A stretch of DNA of 28,888 nucleotides from UBA12078 sp964573565 (GTDB taxonomy: Bacteria; Patescibacteriota; Dojkabacteria; SC72), in NCBI GenBank assembly GCA_964573565.1, contig CAZNJV010000001.1, positions 1 to 28,888 on the forward strand, read 5' to 3'. Made by a program: the position numbers and the translations under genes. The notes under the pieces were generated by a model, which had not been told where the DNA came from, made no database searches, and saw nothing but the letters and a program-made list of their open reading frames with translations. Shown piece after piece: positions 14,202-21,530 of the stretch. Each line of letters starts with the position of its first letter. The first letter of the stretch is position 1.

Positions 14202-15584
14202 CTATCTATTTATTACATCCTTAACAGTAACTATCTCTAAAATAGCATCTGTTTGGTTATGTCTTATAGAACTACCGCTAATAATAGCAATTTTATCATT
14301 TAAATCCAACTCCCCTTGGGCATAAACAAGATCAACAGCACGTTCTGTACATTCATCCCTATCTGTCGGAAGCGTATTTGAATACACACCTCTTACACCA
14401 TGCAAAATAGAACTCTGTTTGATAGTAGATACCTTTGTAGCAACCTCCCACACTTGTATATTAGGTCTATGCCTTATTAAACTCCTAATAGTATTTCCAG
14501 TATTAGAGATGACAATTACTCCCTTAAGCTTCATATTTGCTGATATATCACAAAGATTTCGGCATAACTCATCTACCTCCACAGGTGCACAGGTATGCTC
14601 ATATATAGGACTTTGCTGAAGAACAGATTCTGCTCTAAGTGCGATCTTTTGCATTGCTAACACTGCTTGCTCAGGATATCTTCCTGTAGAAGTCTCTGCA
14701 GAAAGCATAGTCGCATCAGTTCCATCCATCACAGCATTAGCAACATCTGAGACCTCTGCTCTTGTGGGAATAACAGAATTCTTCATAGATTCTAACATCT
14801 GGGTGGCTACAATAACCGGTTTGCCTGTTGCTCTGCATTTGTAAATCATCTGCTTTTGAAGAATAGGTACACTCTCATATGGAGTTTCTATTCCTAAGTC
14901 ACCACGTGCGATCATTATGCCATCTGCGGCTTTAAGAATCTCATCGAAATTCTCTACTCCATGTCTATTCTCAATCTTGGCAATTAATTGAATATCACTT
15001 CCAACGGTCAAACCACGGATGATTTCAAGATCTTTTGCACTCTTTATGAACGAAAGTGATATGAAATCAAATCCCAAAGATATTGCATTTGCAATGTCAG
15101 CTTTGTCTTTTTCCGTAATCGGCGGAAAGTTTAAATCTGCATCAGGGATATTAACAGTTTTGTTAGGTTTTAGGAGTCCTGGTTGCAAAACCTCACATAT
15201 GACCTCTTGATCCTTGATTTCCTTGACTGCTAATTGAATAGTACCATCATCTAGGAGAATCCTTGTACCCAAGGCTACTACCTCATGCAAGTTTGGGTAT
15301 GAGATTCTGAAAGTATTAGGAATTGAGATGGTGCCAGCTATCTGCATCTCTTGTGATAGGCCCTCTACTCTAATCTTGTGCCCCTGTGTGTCAAGCATGA
15401 GACCAATTCTTGGAGAGATGCTGCGAATCGTTTCTGCAACTCGTTTTAGCTCTTCAAAATCGGCAAAAGAAGCGTTGATTCTCGCAACACTCATACCATT
15501 CTCATACATCTTCTGTAAAACAGCTCTGTCCCAGGAAGATGGGCCAATTGTGGCAATAATTTTTGTCTTTGATTCGTTTCTCAT
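14202..15584 (-). CDS. pyk: Pyruvate kinase
   Basis: Transfers phosphate from phosphoenolpyruvate to ADP in the last step of glycolysis. Motifs are KTKIIATIGPSS at the N-terminus, ARINAS (K+-binding Asn/Ser), LDTQGHKIR, DDGTIQL in the lid domain, LIAKIEN (catalytic Lys, metal-ligand Glu), MIARGDLGIE, VATQMLESM and the long TRAEVSDVANAVMDGTD. The usual GPEIR reads GHKIR and RLNFSHG reads RINASFA, both near the active site. I chose ATG 15584 (460 residues) over 15626 because the -35 and -10 boxes at 15603-15631 lie inside the longer version. The ATG is directly preceded by ACTGCCCA. tRNA-Cys follows after four bases. Confidence 0.93.
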   Translation of the reverse strand: MRNESKTKIIATIGPSSWDRAVLQKMYENGMSVARINASFADFEELKRVAETIRSISPRIGLMLDTQGHKIRVEGLSQEMQIAGTISIPNTFRISYPNLHEVVALGTRILLDDGTIQLAVKEIKDQEVICEVLQPGLLKPNKTVNIPDADLNFPPITEKDKADIANAISLGFDFISLSFIKSAKDLEIIRGLTVGSDIQLIAKIENRHGVENFDEILKAADGIMIARGDLGIETPYESVPILQKQMIYKCRATGKPVIVATQMLESMKNSVIPTRAEVSDVANAVMDGTDATMLSAETSTGRYPEQAVLAMQKIALRAESVLQQSPIYEHTCAPVEVDELCRNLCDISANMKLKGVIVISNTGNTIRSLIRHRPNIQVWEVATKVSTIKQSSILHGVRGVYSNTLPTDRDECTERAVDLVYAQGELDLNDKIAIISGSSIRHNQTDAILEIVTVKDVINR

Positions 15585-15599
15585 TGGGCAGTTAGATAG

Positions 15600-15613
15600 T
15601 TCAGTATACTGAA
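15600..15613. repeat. 14-bp perfect palindrome over the pyk -10
   Basis: TTCAGTATACTGAA is a perfect palindrome and contains the pyk -10 (TATACT). It has the form of a dimeric repressor site that would occlude the promoter. Confidence 0.45.
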
Positions 15614-15631
15614 TGTCACTATTCATGTCTA
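15603..15631 (-). promoter_or_regulatory. pyk promoter TAGACA-17-TATACT
   Basis: On the minus strand TAGACA (plus 15626-15631) and TATACT (plus 15603-15608) are exactly 17 bp apart. The predicted start gives a leader of roughly 10-12 nt to the ATG at 15584, without a Shine-Dalgarno site. Confidence 0.65.
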
Positions 15632-15653
15632 TGTCTGTGTGATATATTATTGG

Positions 15654-15674
15654 TGTTATAACATATGACTGCCC
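15654..15674 (+). promoter_or_regulatory. Extended -10 promoter and ACTGCCC start element of the 15681 operon
   Basis: TGT-TATAAC (15654-15662) is an extended -10. Five bases on lies ACTGCCC (15668-15674), at the expected transcription start, then AAAAAG and the ATG. The same ACTGCCC occurs in mirror orientation at 15586-15592 ahead of pyk. Confidence 0.55.
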
Positions 15675-15680
15675 AAAAAG

Positions 15681-16088
15681 ATGAAGAATTTCTTAAAATC
15701 TCTAATCGCTTATTTTGCATTGGTATTCCTAGCGGTTAGCCTTTTTGATAAAGGTATTGTTTTGCCAGAAAGTGGGTTATACTTCGCAGCTACATTATTG
15801 ATTCTTACACTTACTATCCTTATTGCAGAGCCATTACTAAAATTCCTTACAGTTAGAGTCAACTTCATCACAATGTTCTTAATGTCATCCCTTTTACTAA
15901 TTGGGGTCTTTTTTCTTCTGAAGATATTTATGACAGATTTCTACATTAATGAATATACATTTGAAGAGATGACTCTGGGGACACTTAAGGTTACAAGTTT
16001 TGTCGTAAAACCGACATTAACAATCATTTCTGCATCTCTAACGTCGGCACTCTTCTGTGCTACCTTCAGAGGATTGGATAGTGTATAA
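15681..16088 (+). CDS. Four-helix membrane protein, phage-holin-family-IV-like
   Basis: A 135-residue protein with four hydrophobic helices (about 5-24, 31-52, 59-82 and 106-128). The stretch EPLLKFLTVRVNFITMFL resembles the conserved centre of the widespread PF04020 family (called phage holin superfamily IV but common in chromosomes, with no known lytic role). The match is by pattern only. It is the first gene of an operon with secG, whose start overlaps its stop (TAATG). This suggests a housekeeping membrane role rather than lysis. Confidence 0.5.
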   Translation: MKNFLKSLIAYFALVFLAVSLFDKGIVLPESGLYFAATLLILTLTILIAEPLLKFLTVRVNFITMFLMSSLLLIGVFFLLKIFMTDFYINEYTFEEMTLGTLKVTSFVVKPTLTIISASLTSALFCATFRGLDSV

Positions 16089-16327
16089 TGGTGGGCATGG
16101 ATAACACTCAAAAGATTCTTTTAATAGTTCAAGTTGTGATTTGCGCAGTATTAATAGTTTCTGTCTTATTACAAAATCGTGCAGAAGGCTTGGGCAAAAT
16201 GTTTGGTGGTGGTGGTGAGGTGTTTAGAACTAAACGAGGATTAGAAAAGGTCTTGTATTATGCAACTATTGTTTTAATTATTGCTCTCATCACTATTTCT
16301 TTGCTTATTCTTAAATACTCAGAATAA
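16088..16327 (+). CDS. secG: Preprotein translocase subunit SecG
   Basis: A 79-residue SecG: two membrane helices (about 5-24 and 55-75) joined by the conserved cytoplasmic loop LLQNRAEGLGKMFGGGGEVF, the family signature. It assists SecYEG-SecA in protein export. The ATG overlaps the stop of the preceding gene (TAATG), so translation is coupled; a second ATG three codons on is possible. The peptide-binding protein gene starts seven bases after its stop. Confidence 0.92.
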   Translation: MVGMDNTQKILLIVQVVICAVLIVSVLLQNRAEGLGKMFGGGGEVFRTKRGLEKVLYYATIVLIIALITISLLILKYSE

Positions 16328-16334
16328 AGATTTG

Positions 16335-18110
16335 ATGAAAAATTCCAAGGATCAGAAACAAAATGGGTCTCTTTCCATGAAAGATGCTTTAAGTGAGTTC
16401 AAACACATTAGAGTTATCGAAAATCATAATGAAAAGCGAGATTGGAGGAATTTCTTCTGGAATTATCCTACTTTCTTGGTTTCTTTATTTAAGAAAACAA
16501 TTCCTTTTAGCTATATTTTCCTTTCATTGGTTGCAGCTTTCTTGGTAGGTCTCTTTTTTCAATCTAATATCTTTGCGAAATTTCTAAGAAGTAATTCTAG
16601 TGCAAATGATACATATACAGAGGGTATGGTTGGTGCTATATCTTCCTTTAATCCTCTGTTTGTGTCTGCAAACTACGTAGATAAGGTGGTAGATAGTTTG
16701 GTTTTCGAGAAGTTTGTATATATTGATACTTCAGGAAAACCTACGCCTGGTGTGGCAAAGGAATGGAGTGTCTCAGAGGACAATTTGACCTACTCTTTCG
16801 TTTTGGATGAAGATCTGTATTGGCAAAATGGGGATCCAGTAACGATTGATGATGTGCTTTTTACTTTCAATACGGCAGTTTCATTGTATAGTGATTATCA
16901 TTTTGATTCTGTTGGTTCTGCTTTAGAGGGTATAACGATTTCTGCTATTGATGAGGAGACGATTCAGTTTACTCTGAAGTCTTCAAATCCTACATTCTTT
17001 GAAGCAATATCATTATATATTGTCCCAAAGAGTGTCTTAGAAGATGTATCAATGACAGAGATGCCTTTTGACTCTTTCGCTGTATCACCGGTAGGTTGTG
17101 GTAAGTATCGAGTGGAGAAGACAGAACAAAATGCAGTGTATTTAGTTGATAATGAATATGACGAATACTATCCATCATTAAAGAATATTGTATTTAGAAT
17201 CTATCCTGATTATGCCTCTTTGGAGACTGCAATGCGTGTTGGGGATATTGATGCTCTCGGTACATGGGATAGCGAGGCTTTGTCATTCATGAAGGATTAT
17301 CCTAACTATGGAGTACTAACCAAGGATGAAATCTACAGGAATAGGATATTGTTTTTTAATGTAAGAAAAGATGTGCTTAAGGACAAGAACTTGAGAATTG
17401 GTTTGAGTTATTTATTAAACAAAGAAGCATTGCTATCTGAAGCACCTCTTGAAGGTGATGTCATGCAGGGTCCTATTCCATCCACCTCTTGGGCGTTTAA
17501 TAGCCAGCTGGACTATTATGCATATAATGCGGAGAAAGCTGCTGCGTTTTTAAGTAATGCAGGCTATACAAAAAATGCAGAGACTGAATATTTCGAATCA
17601 AAGGAGGGGGATATTCTAAGTTTTACATTAAGCTATTTGGATAATGATCTGAATAAGCGTGTAGTGGCAACGATAGTGTCTTTGTTCGATAAAGAGGGTG
17701 TTGTCATAAAACCAAGAGCCCTTTCTTACAATGAGATTTCACAACAGGTTATTGCTACCAGAGATTTTGAAATTCTTTTGTACGAGGTCGAAACTACTGT
17801 AGATCCGGATCAGTACAATCTTTGGCATTCTTTGAAGGTAAACTATCCAGATCTAAATCTCTCAGGTTATGAGTATGAAAGGGTGGATATTTTACTTGAA
17901 GATGCTAGAAAAACAAATAATGTTACTACACGTCAGACGAAATACAATCAGTTCCAAAGGTACTTAATGGCAGATGCTCCAGCCATTTTCCTTTATCATC
18001 CGACATTTGTCTTCTACTTCAATAGCAAGTTAAGTGGTATTGATATGACAAATACCAATTTCTCGTATGAAAGGTATTGGAATATACAGGATTGGAAATG
18101 GAATCTCTAA
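16335..18110 (+). CDS. Membrane-anchored extracellular solute-binding protein, family 5 (peptide type)
   Basis: A 591-residue protein of the SBP_bac_5 (DppA/OppA) type. A charged cytoplasmic N-terminus of about 60 residues is followed by one membrane helix (about 60-82) and a full binding domain with GMVGAISSFNPLF, PGVAKEWSVSEDNLTYSFVL, LYWQNGDPVTIDDVLFTF, GPIPSTSWAF and a C-terminal MADAPAIFLYHPTFVF. Members bind oligopeptides outside the membrane for ABC permeases. Here there is no lipobox, so it is a type II signal-anchored form, and no permease or ATPase genes adjoin it. The first in-frame ATG after the secG stop (16335) is taken as the start. Its stop lies three bases from the convergent tRNA-Leu. 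Confidence 0.85.
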   Translation: MKNSKDQKQNGSLSMKDALSEFKHIRVIENHNEKRDWRNFFWNYPTFLVSLFKKTIPFSYIFLSLVAAFLVGLFFQSNIFAKFLRSNSSANDTYTEGMVGAISSFNPLFVSANYVDKVVDSLVFEKFVYIDTSGKPTPGVAKEWSVSEDNLTYSFVLDEDLYWQNGDPVTIDDVLFTFNTAVSLYSDYHFDSVGSALEGITISAIDEETIQFTLKSSNPTFFEAISLYIVPKSVLEDVSMTEMPFDSFAVSPVGCGKYRVEKTEQNAVYLVDNEYDEYYPSLKNIVFRIYPDYASLETAMRVGDIDALGTWDSEALSFMKDYPNYGVLTKDEIYRNRILFFNVRKDVLKDKNLRIGLSYLLNKEALLSEAPLEGDVMQGPIPSTSWAFNSQLDYYAYNAEKAAAFLSNAGYTKNAETEYFESKEGDILSFTLSYLDNDLNKRVVATIVSLFDKEGVVIKPRALSYNEISQQVIATRDFEILLYEVETTVDPDQYNLWHSLKVNYPDLNLSGYEYERVDILLEDARKTNNVTTRQTKYNQFQRYLMADAPAIFLYHPTFVFYFNSKLSGIDMTNTNFSYERYWNIQDWKWNL

Positions 18111-18113
18111 ACA

Positions 18114-18197
18114 TGCCAAGAGGGGGATTTGAACCCCCATCCTATCGCTAGGACTACATCCTGAATGTAGCGCGTCTGCCAGTTTCGCCATCTTGGC
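18114..18197 (-). tRNA. tRNA-Leu(CAG)
   Basis: An 84-base class II tRNA. The acceptor stem GCCAAGA/TCTTGGC is perfect. The anticodon stem CTACA/TGTAG frames the loop TTCAGGA, giving CAG. It has a long variable arm, and the T-arm is GGGGG/CCCCC. CCA is not encoded. Confidence 0.94.
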
Positions 18198-18208
18198 TTA
18201 CCCAGGAT

Positions 18209-18217
18209 ATTTTACCA
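18209..18217 (-). promoter_or_regulatory. Extended -10 promoter of tRNA-Leu(CAG)
   Basis: On the minus strand TGG-TAAAAT lies 11 bases ahead of the tRNA 5' end, giving a pre-tRNA leader of a few bases. It lies just after the stop of the gene at 18224-19309; only a weak TTCAAA could serve as -35. Confidence 0.45.
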
Positions 18218-18223
18218 CGAAAG

Positions 18224-19309
18224 CTACTTTTTTGAAGTAAGTGTAACGTCTACAGCAGGTTTGGATTCTTTACCGTTCGCTTCATCAGGATCAAACTTCT
18301 TGTAGTCTTTTAGGAAGTCAATCTTATTTATTACAACTTTCTCTTCTTTTTGCTCAACTGGTTCTGCTTTTTCTTCTTTTTTACCCTCGGCCATTAGCTT
18401 CTCTCTGAGAGTGACCTCTTGCTTCTTTTCTGTATTCTTTTGGAACTGTTTAGCGATCTTCTCCTCTGCTCTATGTGTAACCTCTTTGATTCGTTGAGTC
18501 TTGCTAAAAATGCCAACCACAATACCTAGTACAAATGCACAGAAAGCGATGAGTATGTATGTCTGATTATTCACAATCCAGTCCTTCACTACAGTTAATG
18601 ATAGTTGGCTAAGATCAAGTAGATACTCTCCCTTATTATTAGTACTGCTATTAACATCTAAGGTAAATTTGGTTACTTCAGAAAAGTTACTAGCATAGCC
18701 ATACCTTCTGATATATCCTGTTATTGAATAGATGTCGTTAGGTAAAGTTGTACGACTGAAATTCATACTCCACTTACCATCCCCATCAATTAACCCTGTC
18801 TGTGAAGACACCTCCGTACCACTAGAAAGAAGCATTATGATCTCAGAATTTGCCAATCCAGTCCCAGAAATGGTGACTGTATCTGCAGTAATAGTTGGTG
18901 TATTAAGAATCGGAGGACGAGGAATTATAACGATGGAAGTACTGTAAATTTGTGTGGCTGCATTTGCATCTTGATATTTAAATTCAAGTGTATGCTTACC
19001 TATGCTTAGTGCAGGAAAACTGTATGGTGAAGTTATGTCTACAAATCCTTTACTATCTATCTCCAATTGGACGATTGCTCCACTTTGTGATGGATTTGTA
19101 AATGTAATTATTGTACTAGGGTTATCTGTTTGATCAGGAATATCCAATCCGAGAGGATTTTCCTTTGTCGAAGTTACGGGTGTTGATGTCGTAGTGGATT
19201 CTGTTGTCCCTACGAGTTGTTGCACGGTTGTGTCTTCTTGTGCAAAAGCATGACTTGCAAAAATTAATGGGATTACAGCTGTTGCTACTAGGATTTTGAG
19301 ATATTTCAT
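18224..19309 (-). CDS. Surface protein with Ig-like domains, one membrane helix and a charged cytoplasmic tail
   Basis: A 361-residue protein. A signal peptide (about 1-23, ending ASHAFA) is followed by a Thr/Ser-rich linker and two beta-sandwich regions. The second (about 135-220: ISGTGLANSEIIMLL, GDGKWSMNFS, YSITGYIRRYG) resembles bacterial Ig-like modules of surface proteins. A membrane helix (about 250-270) and a highly charged Lys/Glu tail of about 90 residues follow. The order fits an exported adhesin or scaffold anchored near its C-terminus with a cytoplasmic coil. The partner is unknown. The ATG is preceded by ACTGCCTAACA and a TATAAA box, one of four genes sharing that element. Confidence 0.65.
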   Translation of the reverse strand: MKYLKILVATAVIPLIFASHAFAQEDTTVQQLVGTTESTTTSTPVTSTKENPLGLDIPDQTDNPSTIITFTNPSQSGAIVQLEIDSKGFVDITSPYSFPALSIGKHTLEFKYQDANAATQIYSTSIVIIPRPPILNTPTITADTVTISGTGLANSEIIMLLSSGTEVSSQTGLIDGDGKWSMNFSRTTLPNDIYSITGYIRRYGYASNFSEVTKFTLDVNSSTNNKGEYLLDLSQLSLTVVKDWIVNNQTYILIAFCAFVLGIVVGIFSKTQRIKEVTHRAEEKIAKQFQKNTEKKQEVTLREKLMAEGKKEEKAEPVEQKEEKVVINKIDFLKDYKKFDPDEANGKESKPAVDVTLTSKK

Positions 19310-19335
19310 TGTTAGGCAGTTAAATTTATATTCGG

Positions 19336-19827
19336 TTATTTCTCCATTCTATCAATGAACAAGATTCCTTCCAAGTGGTCATGCTCATGTTGGATGCTCG
19401 TAGCGTTAATGTCCTTGTATCGTTTTGTAATCCATTTCCCATCCTTATCTTGGTACTTGATTTTGACTTTGTAATATCTTTCAACGTTACCGACTTTCTT
19501 CGGTACACTTAAACATCCCTCTTCTCCTTTGATTTTTAAAAATCCCTCTGGCTCTACACTAGGATTAATGAAAAGTTCCCATTCATTAGTATCATAGTTT
19601 AATGAATAGAAAACACAGTATGGTTTTCCAACCTGAATAGCGGCGATACCACCTGCGGGAACATTGCCTTGATCTTCACTGTGCTCTGCTGTATACAACA
19701 GGTCCTCAAGGAAGGTTGTAAATTCTTTGCTTTGAAGAATCTCAGGTGTTACCAATGAGCTCTTTCCTCTTAGTATCTGTTCTTCTTTTGCATCTTCGAT
19801 TGTTAGTATCTTTAAAGGCTTTGCCAT
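19336..19827 (-). CDS. def: Peptide deformylase
   Basis: Removes the N-formyl group from new proteins. All three metalloenzyme motifs are visible: GGIAAIQVG (a variant of GxGxAAxQ), EGCLSVP with the metal-ligand Cys, and QHEHDHLEGILF with the two His ligands and catalytic Glu. Length 163 is normal. On the minus strand TATACT lies seven bases ahead of the ATG without a Shine-Dalgarno site, consistent with a leaderless message. The response-regulator gene ends 21 bases upstream, so read-through is also possible. Confidence 0.94.
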   Translation of the reverse strand: MAKPLKILTIEDAKEEQILRGKSSLVTPEILQSKEFTTFLEDLLYTAEHSEDQGNVPAGGIAAIQVGKPYCVFYSLNYDTNEWELFINPSVEPEGFLKIKGEEGCLSVPKKVGNVERYYKVKIKYQDKDGKWITKRYKDINATSIQHEHDHLEGILFIDRMEK

Positions 19828-19848
19828 AATGATAAGTATATCATAATG

Positions 19849-20562
19849 TCAGGCCTGCATCCTAAGACGAAGATTTTGCAAATAGTGATGGTTAATACCA
19901 TATCCAGCTTGATGTCGTGTCAGTATGAGCGGTTCTGGGATTTTATCTTTTAACTTTGATCTTATTCTACTTACTATCGTATGTATTGCAGATTCTGTAA
20001 TTTCTCCTTCGCCGCATGGTGAAAGACTCGTTATTCGTTTTGGGCTAAGAACTCTCCCTCCTGAACGGACAAGTAGCATAAGCAGGTTAAACTCTCTTGA
20101 TGTTAGCGGTATAAAATCAGATTCTAAGATTATGCCTTTAGAAGCAGTGTCTATCTTCAAGATACCAAGATCAATTAATATGCTGTGCTGGAATAATAAA
20201 GATAAGTGCTTTATCTGGGCTTTGAGTAGTTCACATCTAATAGGCTTTTCGTGATAAATATTTATTCCAAGTTGATAAGAAAGTATCTTATTCTCGAGTA
20301 AGTTCTCTCCTAATATAATAACTGGCGAAAGTAGACTCTTCTCTCTTATATATTTTATGCATGAAAGAGAATTTTTATCTTTTAAATCTAAGTCAGCGAT
20401 GATCAATGAGTATTTCGAAAGTGACTTGTCAGCTATATTTTTTATCTTATTTACACGCTCAATTTCGATGTCGGAGCTTCCGATACACGATATCAAAATA
20501 TCAAAAATCTGTTCATTCTTTTCAATTATCAGTATCTGGGGTACCAATATCTTCGAGAACAT
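19849..20562 (-). CDS. Orphan OmpR-type response regulator with atypical receiver
   Basis: A 237-residue protein: receiver domain (about 8-120) and winged-helix DNA-binding domain (about 140-230; LTSREFNLLMLLVRSGGRV, SAIHTIVSRIRSKLKD, QAGYGI). In the receiver, the phosphoacceptor Asp57 (IADLDL) and Lys106 (HEKP) remain. The acidic pair is reduced to Glu14, and the switch Thr/Ser is Gly85 (IILGEN), so response to phosphorylation may be weak or absent. No histidine kinase is adjacent. TACAAT lies five bases ahead of the ATG, again a leaderless arrangement. Targets are unknown; the downstream def may be co-transcribed. Confidence 0.85.
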   Translation of the reverse strand: MFSKILVPQILIIEKNEQIFDILISCIGSSDIEIERVNKIKNIADKSLSKYSLIIADLDLKDKNSLSCIKYIREKSLLSPVIILGENLLENKILSYQLGINIYHEKPIRCELLKAQIKHLSLLFQHSILIDLGILKIDTASKGIILESDFIPLTSREFNLLMLLVRSGGRVLSPKRITSLSPCGEGEITESAIHTIVSRIRSKLKDKIPEPLILTRHQAGYGINHHYLQNLRLRMQA

Positions 20563-20604
20563 GGTTTATTGTACTATGAAGAACCTTTCAAAAACTTTGC
20601 AAAC

Positions 20605-20736
20605 CTATTCTTCACCATTCTCATCTTCTTCCTCATTCTCATCTTCAGAGGATGGGTGCAGCCATGTTAGTAGAAGAAGTATCAGTATTATTAAGGCTAG
20701 TGTGGCAATGAGTATGATAAAAAATAGGCTGTTCAT
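20605..20736 (-). CDS. Small membrane protein with acidic tail (43 aa)
   Basis: I do not recognise this protein. It has one strongly hydrophobic helix (about 4-26) followed by a very acidic C-terminus rich in Glu, Asp and Asn. A longer form starting at 20817 exists in frame, but it would overlap the 45-residue gene upstream. ATG 20736 sits six bases after a perfect TATAAT (plus 20743-20748), so the short form is chosen. It is probably a small single-pass protein with its tail facing one side of the membrane; function unknown. Confidence 0.5.
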   Translation of the reverse strand: MNSLFFIILIATLALIILILLLLTWLHPSSEDENEEEDENGEE

Positions 20737-20743
20737 ATTTAGA

Positions 20744-20881
20744 TTATATATTGTTTCCAATATATTCTGTATATGATCCTTCGTTTGAATTTGAGATAAC
20801 AGCTTGAGTAAGTGCAATTACTCCAAGGAGGAAGCAGATGATTGCAATATATATTGCGAAAGTAGGCAGCTTTTGGTGCAT
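20744..20881 (-). CDS. Small single-pass membrane protein (45 aa)
   Basis: I do not recognise this 45-residue product. It has a short N-terminus (MHQKLPTF), one hydrophobic helix (about 8-27) and a polar tail (SNSNEGSYTEYIGNNI). It ends seven bases before the next small membrane-protein gene, and the pair could work together. There is no Shine-Dalgarno site, and only a weak TAATAC box lies ahead. The roughly 100 bases between it and queH (20882-20984) hold no gene I can support. Confidence 0.4.
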   Translation of the reverse strand: MHQKLPTFAIYIAIICFLLGVIALTQAVISNSNEGSYTEYIGNNI

Positions 20882-20984
20882 GTTGTGTAGAGTATTAAGT
20901 TAGTTCCCGGAAAGCGAGAAAAGACCTCCACTCTATCAAAAATATTCAGTAATTGAAATTTGTAATTTGGCTTGTAATGGTTTT

Positions 20985-21530
20985 TTAATTTCTGTATTTC
21001 TCTAGCATTCGTTCTGTTAGAGAAAAGCAGCACCCACAGAAGTTTTGTTTGTAAAAACCTCCGGTCTTAATATGCTCGTGTTCTTGTTTTGGGTAAATGA
21101 GGCTGATATCTTTGGTTTCAAGCTTCTTCGCAATAGCTATTATTGTATCTGTGTCTTGATAATGGCTTGAGAGAAGTGTAGAAGATACATAGTTGAAATT
21201 ACGTTCTTGGGCATAATTAAAAAGATGTTGTATTCTGTTCTCCCAGCATCCGATACATCTTTTTTCTTTTCCTATTATACTTTCAAAGTATTCTTTGGGT
21301 TTGTATTCTGGAATTATCAACTCTACTTCCTGTTTTATCATCTTCCCCTCTATTATCTTTTTTAGTGCATTTAATCTCTCTAGATATTCAGTACGTGGAT
21401 GGATATTGGGATTGTAGTATAGCAGGGTTAATTTTGTTGAGGAAGAGATCTCTCCCTCTTCTTCCAATTCGTTAATGAGGTTTAAAAGACAGTCTGCACA
21501 ACATGTGTGAATTAGTAAATTATTAAGCAT
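20985..21530 (-). CDS. queH: Epoxyqueuosine reductase QueH
   Basis: QueH (former DUF208) reduces epoxyqueuosine to queuosine at the wobble base of GUN-anticodon tRNAs; it is the B12-independent alternative to QueG. The Cys motifs are intact: HTCCADC (about 8-14), RCIGCW (about 92-97) and FCGCCFSL near the C-terminus, with YNPNIHP and STLLSSHYQD between. These Cys bind an Fe-S cluster and a second iron in studied members. Length 181 is usual. It overlaps the cytochrome b5-like gene by eight bases, so the two are coupled. Other queuosine genes are not in the window. Confidence 0.9.
   Translation of the reverse strand: MLNNLLIHTCCADCLLNLINELEEEGEISSSTKLTLLYYNPNIHPRTEYLERLNALKKIIEGKMIKQEVELIIPEYKPKEYFESIIGKEKRCIGCWENRIQHLFNYAQERNFNYVSSTLLSSHYQDTDTIIAIAKKLETKDISLIYPKQEHEHIKTGGFYKQNFCGCCFSLTERMLEKYRN

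Noticed and set aside
15681..16088. A prophage remnant suggested by the holin-like protein
   Set aside because: It is the first gene of an operon with secG, has no phage neighbours, and members of that family are common chromosomal membrane proteins.
20357..20776. A 139-codon plus-strand frame opposite the response regulator
   Set aside because: Ser/Phe-rich antisense shadow of conserved genes, without promoter or Shine-Dalgarno site.
20818..21033. A 71-codon minus-strand reading frame overlapping the end of queH
   Set aside because: Its composition is not protein-like for this genome, it overlaps queH in another frame and also the 45-residue membrane protein, and it has no start signal.
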